This document shows, piece after piece, positions 1-5,156 of a stretch of DNA of 5,437 bases. The position numbers and the translations under genes were made by a program. The DNA lies in contig WTJX01000714.1 in assembly GCA_011524675.1 (NCBI GenBank), forward strand, positions 1 to 5,437, read 5' to 3'. The stretch's first letter is position 1; every line of letters begins with the position of its first letter. Source of the DNA: Cytophagales bacterium. Lineage in GTDB: Bacteria; Bacteroidota; Bacteroidia; Cytophagales; JAAEPT01. The notes beneath the pieces are model-generated. The model was not told the DNA's origin. It did not search any database and saw only the letters and a list, made by a program, of their open reading frames with translations.

Positions 1-102
1 TCCATTAGGAATAAGGTAGTTTCTACCGTAACCTGGTTTTACAGAGATTGTATCATTTTTGTAGCCTAATCCAGCAATATCTTGCTTTAATATAATTTCC
101 AT
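1..102 (-). CDS. rplI: 50S ribosomal protein L9, N-terminal part (cut by window edge)
   Basis: Ribosomal protein L9 binds 23S rRNA at the base of the L1 stalk through its N-terminal domain. Only the first 34 codons are present; the rest lies beyond position 1. The visible peptide starts MEIILKQDIAGLG and carries the L9 signature: G13, V21, G24-Y25, N28-Y29-L30 and G34, including the PGYGRNYLIP block at residues 23-32. The ATG at 102-100 is the only start that gives a normal L9 N-terminus. It follows the rpsR stop after 12 bp, and no Shine-Dalgarno sequence is seen in that gap, as is usual in Bacteroidota. It is the third gene of the rpsF-rpsR-rplI unit and is probably read from the promoter ahead of rpsF. 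Nothing is odd apart from the truncation by the window. Confidence 0.96.
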   Translation of the reverse strand, partial: MEIILKQDIAGLGYKNDTISVKPGYGRNYLIPNG

Positions 103-114
103 AATGACTATTAA

Positions 115-372
115 TTATTTTAAAGAATCTGTAACATATGGCAACAAACCGATGTGTCTAGCTCTTTTTACCGCTTGCGCTACTCTTTTTTGAAATTTTA
201 AGCTAGTACCTGTTATTCTTCTAGGAAGAATTTTACCTTGCTCATTGACAAATTTTAATAAGAAATTAGGATCTTTATAATCGATATATTCAATACCAGA
301 TTTTTTGAATCTACAATATTTCTTTCTGTACTCGTGATTGGTACTGTGTATAGGTTCGTTTATTAATGTCAT
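115..372 (-). CDS. rpsR: 30S ribosomal protein S18
   Basis: S18 is a small-subunit protein that pairs with S6 on the 30S platform and contacts 16S rRNA. The 85-residue product is slightly longer than the roughly 75-residue bacterial average because of a short N-terminal extension (residues 1-14). The core is fully conserved: KKYCRFKK (17-24), IDYKDPNFLLKF (30-41), GKILPRRITGTS (46-57) and the basic helix KFQKRVAQAVKRARH (59-73), ending in LLPY (76-79). There is one cysteine (C20), so no zinc-binding four-cysteine set is visible. Its ATG (372-370) overlaps the rpsF TGA stop in an ATGA arrangement, which suggests translational coupling that keeps S6 and S18 stoichiometric. The gene ends with TAA, 12 bp before rplI. 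Confidence 0.98.
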   Translation of the reverse strand: MTLINEPIHSTNHEYRKKYCRFKKSGIEYIDYKDPNFLLKFVNEQGKILPRRITGTSLKFQKRVAQAVKRARHIGLLPYVTDSLK

Positions 373-728
373 GACGCTGCCTCCTCTTTTTTACTTTCTT
401 TTTGTTTTTTCTTTCTCTTGATATTGTATGCTACCGCATGCTTGTTCAAAGCAATAGTAAGAAAACGCAATATTCTCTCATCTCTCTTCAACTCTAACTC
501 TAATTTTTGAATAGTGTCAGCAGGAGCTTCAAACTCAAACAAATTATAAAAGCCTGTGCTTTTGTGTTGAATTTGATATGCAAGCTTTTTAAGACCCCAG
601 TTCTCTTCATTGATGATTTTCGCACCAGCGTCTTTCAAAATTTTCTTATACTTGCTAACAGCATCCTTCATCTGAGACTCAGACAAAACGGGAGTTAAAA
701 TGAATACCGTTTCATAGTTTTTTAACAT
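369..728 (-). CDS. rpsF: 30S ribosomal protein S6
   Basis: S6 is a 30S platform protein that forms a heterodimer with S18. The 119-residue product shows the family pattern: NYETVFILTPVLSE (4-17) as the first strand, ENWGLKKLAYQI (42-53) with the conserved W44-G45 and K47-K48 to Y51 region, GFYNLFEFEAP (59-69), and the ERILRFLT strand (84-91). After about residue 104 comes a low-complexity charged tail, KRKKKQKESKKEEAAS, of the variable sort seen at S6 C-termini. The start at 728 fits because MLKNYETV is the usual S6 beginning, and it lies just downstream of a strong -7 box (749-756). No Shine-Dalgarno sequence is present; the leader is AT-rich. It is the first gene of the ribosomal unit and overlaps rpsR by 4 bp. 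Confidence 0.98.
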   Translation of the reverse strand: MLKNYETVFILTPVLSESQMKDAVSKYKKILKDAGAKIINEENWGLKKLAYQIQHKSTGFYNLFEFEAPADTIQKLELELKRDERILRFLTIALNKHAVAYNIKRKKKQKESKKEEAAS

Positions 729-748
729 AATGATAAAATTTAAGGCTG

Positions 749-756
749 CAAAGGTA
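749..756 (-). promoter_or_regulatory. Bacteroidota-type -7 promoter box for rpsF-rpsR-rplI
   Basis: The minus strand reads TACCTTTG here, a full match to the Bacteroidota sigma-A consensus TAnnTTTG, and the next base extends it to the common TAnnTTTGC form. A start site a few bases downstream would give a leader of only about 15-18 nt before the rpsF ATG at 728. A clean -33 TTTG is not visible at the usual 17-23 nt spacing; the nearest TTG (in GGACTTG) is only 13 nt upstream. An A/T-tract palindrome (777-798) sits immediately upstream, about where the -33 region and an UP-like element would be. The box match is seen directly; its use as a promoter is inferred from position and consensus. Confidence 0.8.
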
Positions 757-776
757 CGCTTTTTCTTTTCAAGTCC

Positions 777-798
777 ATAAAAAAAGTACTTTTTTTAT
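777..798. repeat. Perfect 22-bp A/T-tract palindrome upstream of the rpsF promoter
   Basis: The sequence is AT, seven A, GTAC, seven T, AT, and it equals its own reverse complement without mismatch. It begins 21 bp upstream of the -7 box of the rpsF promoter. It has no loop and almost no G or C, so it is a poor intrinsic terminator. It could be a protein-binding site, a curved A-tract or UP-like element, or chance in AT-rich DNA. No matching half-site is seen elsewhere in the window. Confidence 0.6.
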
Positions 799-800
799 TT

Positions 801-832
801 GAGCAGCGAACAATGAGCAATAAGCAGTTAGC
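801..832. repeat. Degenerate heptad run, RAGCARY-like units
   Basis: Consecutive 7-bp units on the plus strand read GAGCAGC, GAACAAT, GAGCAAT, AAGCAGT and then TAGC before the pattern fades into T-rich sequence. It lies directly upstream of the A/T palindrome and the rpsF promoter. The period is the same as in the other repeat runs of this window although the unit sequence differs. Confidence 0.6.
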
Positions 833-888
833 TTTTTTGAGTTCTACGTTTTTAAAAAATAGTAAATTGAAATCATTCGTTATACGTC

Positions 889-930
889 GTAGCTTGTACT
901 CTTCAATAAAGGCACAAACAAGCAAGCTAC
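889..930. repeat. 8-bp perfect inverted repeat with 26-nt spacer
   Basis: GTAGCTTG at 889-896 is the exact reverse complement of CAAGCTAC at 923-930, and one G-T wobble pair could extend the stem inward. A competing pairing exists between GCTTGT (892-897) and ACAAGC (918-923), so two alternative foldings are possible. No T-run follows on either strand, which argues against a simple terminator. It could be a structured part of the transcript downstream of the FAH gene, or a protein-binding site. Confidence 0.5.
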
Positions 931-940
931 ACTCCCCCCT

Positions 941-968
941 CTTTAATCTTTAATCTCTAAACTTTTCT
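941..968. repeat. Degenerate heptad run, CTTTAAT-like units
   Basis: Four consecutive 7-bp units on the plus strand read CTTTAAT, CTTTAAT, CTCTAAA and CTTTTCT. The first two are identical and the others drift. The run is preceded by a C-rich unit, CCCCCCT, in the same phase. It is one of several period-7 runs in the gap between the FAH gene and rpsF. Confidence 0.6.
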
Positions 969-976
969 CTTGTCCG

Positions 977-988
977 CCACTTTCGTGG
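977..988. other. Small hairpin with GAAA loop on the minus strand
   Basis: The minus strand reads CCAC-GAAA-GTGG, a 4-bp G/C-rich stem closed by a GNRA tetraloop. It sits in the most GC-rich part of the intergenic region, between two heptad runs. There is no T-run after it on the minus strand, so it is not a canonical terminator. It would form in any transcript that reads on from the FAH gene. A 4-bp stem is short enough to occur by chance. Confidence 0.35.
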
Positions 989-1009
989 AATAAAATCATG
1001 CCCCTTTCA

Positions 1010-1149
1010 GTATCTAGTAGTTAGTATTACGTTTTAGGTTTTAAGTTTTAGGTTTTAAGTTTTACGTTTTAAGTTTCACTTTCATCCATCACTCATAACT
1101 CAACACACATCACCCATAATCCATAACTCAATATTAACCACTAATCACT
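1010..1149. repeat. Continuous run of 20 degenerate heptanucleotide repeats (140 bp)
   Basis: Read in steps of seven from 1010 on the plus strand, every unit stays in phase: GTATCTA, GTAGTTA, GTATTAC, then six units of the type GTTTTAG/A/C (1031-1072), GTTTCAC, TTTCATC, then CATCACT, CATAACT, CAACACA, CATCACC, CATAATC, CATAACT, CAATATT, AACCACT and AATCACT. By hand count, neighbouring units agree at 93 of 133 positions (about 70 percent). The family changes from GTTTTAR to CATNACT without losing the 7-bp register. A 10-bp exact repeat, CATAACTCAA, occurs 28 bp apart (four units) at 1094 and 1122. It resembles in kind the short tandemly repeated heptamers described in cyanobacteria. No spacers or long identical repeats are present, so it is not a CRISPR array. 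Confidence 0.85.
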
Positions 1150-1215
1150 GCTTTAAACGTCTTTTGCCTTAAAGGCTTATAACCTAAGAATCTTAAAATC
1201 TTATAGTCTCAACAA

Positions 1216-1827
1216 TCACTTGACCTGTACAGATAACATCTCGCGTTCGTTGATATATGCCTTTAGATGATCGCCTATCTTGACAGTACCCACGCCTGAG
1301 GGTGTACCCGTAAAGATAAGATCACCCGTCTTGAGTAAGATGAAAGTAGAAATATAACTAATGAGGTGATTTATCTTAAAAATCATATCTCGCGTATTCC
1401 CTTGCTGTGCTATGCGGTCATTATGCTGTAAGGAAAAATCTAGTGCTTGTATGTCTTCTATCTCACTGATATCCAAGAAAGAAGATATGGGTGCGGAATG
1501 ATTAAAGGCTTTTGCTTTTTCCCACGGTAGCCCTTTGGCTTTCAATTCTTGTTGTACATCTCTTGCCGTGAAGTCTATGCCTATCCCTAGTTGATTATAG
1601 TATTTGTGCGCAAACTTTTCTTGAATATTTTTTCCTTCTTTATTTATTCTTATCACTATTTCTGCTTCGTACTGAATATTGTCCGAAAATGAGGGATGAT
1701 AAAAATCCGCATTGTTTTTTAGTAAGGCGGTATCAGGTTTTAAAAAAACAACAGGTTCTTTGGGTAGTTCATTGCCTAGCTCTTTGGCATGTTCGGCATA
1801 GTTACGACCAATACAAATAATCTTCAT
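1216..1827 (-). CDS. Fumarylacetoacetate hydrolase superfamily enzyme (FAHD1/YcgM-like acylpyruvase or oxaloacetate decarboxylase)
   Basis: This is a cytoplasmic metal-dependent enzyme of the FAH superfamily. Members cleave or decarboxylate 3-acylpyruvates, oxaloacetate or related dicarbonyl compounds, or isomerise aromatic-degradation intermediates. The 203-residue length fits the short single-domain FAHD1/YcgM branch. It starts MKIICIGRNYAEHAKEL. Metal ligands are E54 and E56 (YEAE) and D85 (GIDFTARDVQ). The expected catalytic residues H13, E16, Q92 and K106 are all present with the same spacing as in human FAHD1, and the TGTPSGVG loop is at 173-180. The ATG at 1827 is preferred: an in-frame ATG 12 codons upstream (1863) would add MYFVLFHISHLF, which is encoded by heptad repeats and does not occur in the family. 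It follows the baseplate gene after 98 bp. The exact substrate cannot be told from sequence, and no pathway genes are adjacent. Confidence 0.92.
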   Translation of the reverse strand: MKIICIGRNYAEHAKELGNELPKEPVVFLKPDTALLKNNADFYHPSFSDNIQYEAEIVIRINKEGKNIQEKFAHKYYNQLGIGIDFTARDVQQELKAKGLPWEKAKAFNHSAPISSFLDISEIEDIQALDFSLQHNDRIAQQGNTRDMIFKINHLISYISTFILLKTGDLIFTGTPSGVGTVKIGDHLKAYINEREMLSVQVK

Positions 1828-1832
1828 GAATA

Positions 1833-1867
1833 GATGTGAGATGTGAAACAATACAAAGTACAAAGCT
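1833..1867. repeat. Heptad repeats directly upstream of the FAH gene
   Basis: Five consecutive 7-bp units on the plus strand read GATGTGA, GATGTGA, AACAATA, CAAAGTA and CAAAGCT. The first pair is identical and the last two share five bases. The run begins 5 bp upstream of the FAH start codon at 1827 and keeps an open reading frame in front of it, creating a false upstream start. It also contains the candidate -7 box of the FAH promoter. Confidence 0.6.
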
Positions 1868-1885
1868 GAGTAAGGAAATTACAAA
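1854..1885 (-). promoter_or_regulatory. Possible promoter for the FAH gene
   Basis: On the minus strand a TTTG (1885-1882) is followed after 21 nt by TACTTTG (1860-1854), close to the Bacteroidota arrangement of TTTG and TAnnTTTG but one base short inside the -7 box. It would place transcription start about 20 nt before the ATG at 1827. The -7 candidate is also part of a heptad repeat, so the match may be incidental. Confidence 0.3.
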
Positions 1886-1889
1886 TAGC

Positions 1890-1912
1890 AAAAAACAACG
1901 AACAAAAGTTGT
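1890..1912 (-). terminator. Weak intrinsic terminator candidate after the baseplate gene
   Basis: Read on the minus strand, ACAAC (1912-1908) and GTTGT (1899-1895) form a 5-bp stem with an 8-nt loop. The T at the end of the stem begins a run of six T (1895-1890). It lies 14 bp after the baseplate stop codon. The stem is short and AT-rich, so efficiency is doubtful, but position and T-run fit. Confidence 0.35.
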
Positions 1913-1925
1913 CATTTCTTAGGTC

Positions 1926-4900
1926 TTAGATTTTTGCTAGTGTCAGCAACTGATCCGACAATTGATTAAGAGCGTCATAGTCAGTCTCTTTTTTTCTATT
2001 TTCTACTAACCATTGAGTATATATTTCTTCAAAGTAGAGCATCTCTTTGTGTTCTAACCATTGAAAGTTTAGTGCAATATGGGCAGGGGTATTCATACGA
2101 AAGAGCGCCTCTAGTTGATACCTAAACTCTAGGTCTGAAAAGCGAGCTGTCCACGCACTAAGAAAAACAGTCAACGTAAATGAATAATGATGTAGAGGGT
2201 GCTTTTGCTCTTGCACCTCATAATTAAACTTCACTCTATTAGGATCATAAGCCTCAAAATCTGTAAAGTTTATAAAGTATCGTTTTATTTCTTCTGCTTT
2301 GTCTTTAGCCTTAGCTATGGTATCGTACTTTTGCGAACACCACCCTATTTTCCTTCCGTCTTTTTCATTCCACTCTATGCCAAACCTTTTTCCTTTGCGG
2401 TAAATATGATAGTCTAGCTTACGCATATAAGCTACATTTTCTCTTATTTTTTCTTCTATTTCAGAAAAATTGAATAACTCTACCAAGTGAAATGACCAAT
2501 CGGTTGTAGGGTCATTGAGTAAGATATTTACTTTGGCTACTTCATTTCTTGGGCGTAGCAGCACATGATCTATGACAAAGAAACCTTCGCTTTCTTTGTT
2601 CCACCTAATGAGGTTATTTTTTAAAGAATAGGCAGCGCGGAAGGCTTCTTCTTCACTGTCATACATTGCCAAGACTTCCCATACTTGTGTAGGGTTCATT
2701 GAGAAATGACCAGTATCTTCTCTTACAAATTCAAAATAATAAGGCTGATAGCCTTTCATCTCAAAGGATATCTCTATTCTATGATGATCTTTTACTTCTG
2801 TAAATAGGATGCGCTCTCCCCTATCTTGTATCACTTGTTGAAAATATTCGACAATAAAGTCTGCATCTTTCATCTTATAGAGAACGGCATGTTTATGATC
2901 GTCTTTGTAAGATACTACTTTCAGGTTTTCGTCCCATATTCCTCTTTTAAAGAGTGATTCGTCTATACTAATGTCTTCTATGAGTTTGAGATCGTTTTCC
3001 TTGGAGAGATGTTCTTTTTCCCATAAGCCCTTGGCAGATTCTGCCATATAGCGAATACGCTGTACTAGTGTATGTTGAAGCCTTTTTTGGATGTTCTCAA
3101 GGGTATCTTTATTGCCAAAATTCACTTTTTCTTTAAGGTTTGTAGCGATCTTATGCACCTCATCTGTCAAGCCTATCATGAAACGTATTTTATGTTCCAA
3201 TACTGAAAGGTTGGTGTGTAGTTTGTTACCCTGTGCTAAGTCGTCTTGCCAAAATGGACTGCTATGGTCAAATGAACGTGCTTTTTTTGCACTGATCCAA
3301 AAATAGTTTTGAAGCAATGTAAGGGCATTGTCTAGCAAACTTTTCTTAAAGTCTTCATCACTTTGGTAATAATTAAACTTTTCAAAAGAAAAGAGAAAGG
3401 TATCTTCGCCAAAGCGTGCCAAAAGGTGATGTATAAACTTTTTACGACGTTCGTAAAAGTTATCTATCCCCGACATGATTTCCTCTACTACTCGTTGTAC
3501 TTCTTTTTCAAAATGAATACGTTCTAGTGTAGGGTCAACGGCGGCTACTAGCTCTTTGAGCTTAGGTATATCCCATGGAAGCTGTACAAAATAACTTTGC
3601 TCTACCTCTTTGTCTAAAGCGTACAGCTCTGTAAAGCGTGTGAGCTGCTCTAAATAGTTTGCCAATACTTGCTCAAAGAATAGTAAATATGCTTTGAGTT
3701 GATATACTTGTACTTTTCTTTCTGCGGTAGTATTAGAAGATAGTCCTTTTTGGGATAGTCCATATATTTCTGGGAATTGATGTTGTATAGAACTATAATT
3801 GCCTAGTGCCATCCGTTTGCCTTGAGGCAAAGGAATATCGTTTAATGATTCTTTAGGAAAATCATCGGGGAAGTCGTTACGAATATCTTTTTTAATGGCG
3901 ACTTTTTGACCGTAACCGATCTTTACTTTAGCCTCCATATTGTTGAGGTTGCGATCTACTTCTTTTTGAAAAACACTTACAGGAATTTCTTCTTTATAAT
4001 AAGTAAAGAAACGATGGTCATTTACATCTTGAAACAGTTTACTCCCCAATACTGCCACTGTATCCCATTTGATAAGTACTAATTCACTTATTTCTTTCTG
4101 AGCTAACTGGTTATAATAATTTTTGTAAACCGTATTACCTTGCTCATCTGTGCTTTCTAAGACAAGATTGAGATATTTTATTTTTTTGATGCCATCTATA
4201 TTTCTTAGTTTGTTGAGCAAGTGGCTATTATGAAAGACATTCTCTTTTTCATTCAAACATTCATCATCCAAAAAACCATTACGCAACATGACTGGACCTT
4301 CAAATATCTCGTCTATTTCATGCCCTTCCTCTAGCAGTTGATTCATTGATTTATAGACTAGTGGACGTGTAAAAAGATACTTTAACTGATAAAGTACTTC
4401 GGCATGTACTTTTTCTACTTGGGCATCTTTTTCCAAATCTATTTGGCATTTCAGATAGACTTCTTGTTTTTTGAGAATGATTACATCTACAAAGGTTTCT
4501 CCTAAGTTACTATAATAGTTGAGGTGTTTTTTAGTTTGAAATTTTATCTCTTCTGCATCAAGGGCTGTATATGGATCTATTTCCAAAAGTGTAATATATA
4601 AGCCTTTGATATTTTTTCTTGTCGTAAAGTTATTCAATGGAATGATCCATAGGTTATTCACGCCTTCTACCCTATCTATAATAATTTTACGGTAGTCGTT
4701 GATGGTTAAAGGATTGGTGGGTAATATTTTGGCTGCCGTAAAAAAAGTATCTTTTGTATCGTCATTTTTTTGAGAGGCAAGGATATCCAAAAAGTCTAGC
4801 TTGCTACGATAGCCTAGTTCTGTGATGGCATAAGCTAGTTGTTCTAGTATGGTTACACCAGGGTCATGAGCATTAAAATCTGTCCAATTGTCCCCTGCCA

Positions 4901-4997
4901 ACTGCTGTATGTAGGCTATCCCTTGTTTTTTAAGGTAATCATAGTCCAGTGCAGGCTCATAGTTTTGTTCTTTGGAAACATATACAGACTTACTCAT
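1926..4997 (-). CDS. Contractile injection system baseplate wedge protein, J/gp6-like (Afp11/Afp12-type)
   Basis: This 1023-residue protein has the features of large baseplate wedge proteins found in Bacteroidota contractile injection systems (relatives of phage T4 gp6 and protein J). In such machines they link the sheath-tube complex to the spike. The N-terminus has the hallmark WTDFNAHDPGVTILEQLAY (38-56) running into TELGYR (59-64), then ILPTNPLTINDYRKIIIDRV (91-110), the J-like core entry. Further family-like blocks, at approximate positions, are HLLARFGED (about 525), NLSVLEHKI (about 597), VIDHVLLRPRNE (about 806-817), and a C-terminal block (about 947-996) with AWTARFSD, FR, TPAHI, W, M, FE and a final QWL. 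No signal peptide or membrane segment is seen, consistent with cytoplasmic assembly. The start MSKSVYVSKEQNYEPALDYDYL is natural for the family. No sheath, tube, spike, ATPase or second J gene is adjacent. Upstream (4998-5156) only a partial -7 match, TAATTTTA (5045-5038), is seen. The family call is from recognition of motifs; the exact subtype is inferred. Confidence 0.85.
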   Translation of the reverse strand: MSKSVYVSKEQNYEPALDYDYLKKQGIAYIQQLAGDNWTDFNAHDPGVTILEQLAYAITELGYRSKLDFLDILASQKNDDTKDTFFTAAKILPTNPLTINDYRKIIIDRVEGVNNLWIIPLNNFTTRKNIKGLYITLLEIDPYTALDAEEIKFQTKKHLNYYSNLGETFVDVIILKKQEVYLKCQIDLEKDAQVEKVHAEVLYQLKYLFTRPLVYKSMNQLLEEGHEIDEIFEGPVMLRNGFLDDECLNEKENVFHNSHLLNKLRNIDGIKKIKYLNLVLESTDEQGNTVYKNYYNQLAQKEISELVLIKWDTVAVLGSKLFQDVNDHRFFTYYKEEIPVSVFQKEVDRNLNNMEAKVKIGYGQKVAIKKDIRNDFPDDFPKESLNDIPLPQGKRMALGNYSSIQHQFPEIYGLSQKGLSSNTTAERKVQVYQLKAYLLFFEQVLANYLEQLTRFTELYALDKEVEQSYFVQLPWDIPKLKELVAAVDPTLERIHFEKEVQRVVEEIMSGIDNFYERRKKFIHHLLARFGEDTFLFSFEKFNYYQSDEDFKKSLLDNALTLLQNYFWISAKKARSFDHSSPFWQDDLAQGNKLHTNLSVLEHKIRFMIGLTDEVHKIATNLKEKVNFGNKDTLENIQKRLQHTLVQRIRYMAESAKGLWEKEHLSKENDLKLIEDISIDESLFKRGIWDENLKVVSYKDDHKHAVLYKMKDADFIVEYFQQVIQDRGERILFTEVKDHHRIEISFEMKGYQPYYFEFVREDTGHFSMNPTQVWEVLAMYDSEEEAFRAAYSLKNNLIRWNKESEGFFVIDHVLLRPRNEVAKVNILLNDPTTDWSFHLVELFNFSEIEEKIRENVAYMRKLDYHIYRKGKRFGIEWNEKDGRKIGWCSQKYDTIAKAKDKAEEIKRYFINFTDFEAYDPNRVKFNYEVQEQKHPLHHYSFTLTVFLSAWTARFSDLEFRYQLEALFRMNTPAHIALNFQWLEHKEMLYFEEIYTQWLVENRKKETDYDALNQLSDQLLTLAKI

Positions 4998-5156
4998 GAT
5001 GGATGATAACTTTAACGCGCGTTGTAGATCAACACAGTAAAATTAACGAATTAAATACGAAGAAATTAAAAAAAGAAAAAGATTCTTAGCGTGTGAGGTT
5101 TTGAAACACAAGAGATAAGAACATAGGGAAATGAAAGGAATGGATGTAAAGTAGAA
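4998..5156. other. 159-bp gap upstream of the baseplate gene
   Basis: No gene and no full TAnnTTTG box is found on the minus strand. The best partial match is TAATTTTA at 5045-5038, without a TTTG at proper spacing. A 10-bp palindrome AACGCGCGTT lies at 5014-5023, close to the start codon, and is strikingly GC-rich for this AT-rich leader. A purine-rich tract covers about 5058-5081. No strong terminator follows the upstream gene, so read-through into the baseplate gene is possible. Confidence 0.5.

Larger units (their letters stand above)
729..1215. other. 487-bp gene-free region between the FAH gene and rpsF
   Basis: No convincing gene lies here. An open frame on the minus strand at 740-925 (61 codons) runs through the rpsF -7 box and the palindrome and resembles no known protein. 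From right to left the stretch holds: no obvious terminator just after the FAH stop, a 20-unit heptanucleotide run (1010-1149), a small hairpin (977-988), a CTTTAAT heptad run (941-968), an 8-bp inverted repeat (889-930), a RAGCARY heptad run (801-832), the A/T palindrome and the rpsF promoter. The density of 7-bp periodic repeats is the main property of the region. Confidence 0.75.

Noticed and set aside
507..698. Plus-strand open frame opposite rpsF
   Set aside because: It is antisense to a certain S6 gene; the peptide is a by-product of S6 codons.
740..925. 61-codon minus-strand open frame
   Set aside because: It overlaps the rpsF promoter box and the A/T palindrome, covers repeat DNA, and the peptide has no recognisable features.
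1031..1076. TTTTAGG-like repeats resembling a telomere sequence of green algae
   Set aside because: The units vary (TTTTAGG, TTTTAAG, TTTTACG), the run is under 50 bp and lies inside a bacterial chromosome-type region between housekeeping genes, so the likeness is coincidental.
1010..1149. CRISPR array
   Set aside because: Units are 7 bp with no spacers and no 23-40 bp identical repeats, and no cas gene is present.
1166..1176. GCCTTAAAGGC hairpin as FAH terminator
   Set aside because: The stem is only about 4 bp with a 3-nt loop, and the minus strand continues with AAAAG rather than a T-run.
2199..2417. Plus-strand open frame with a hydrophobic stretch opposite the baseplate gene
   Set aside because: It is antisense to a long well-supported coding region and has no family likeness; hydrophobic content comes from reading A/G-rich codons in reverse.
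3091..3306. Plus-strand open frame opposite the baseplate gene
   Set aside because: Also antisense to the baseplate gene, with no upstream signals and no recognisable domain.
5070..5110. GTGT/ACAC hairpin followed by T-rich sequence as terminator of the right-end gene
   Set aside because: The stem is 4 bp with a long loop, and the T-rich stretch starts well away from it; too weak to call.
5091..5146. Possible decayed heptads after the right-end gene
   Set aside because: Units such as GAGATAA, GAACATA and GGGAAAT share mostly the first base and general A-richness, which is not enough above background.
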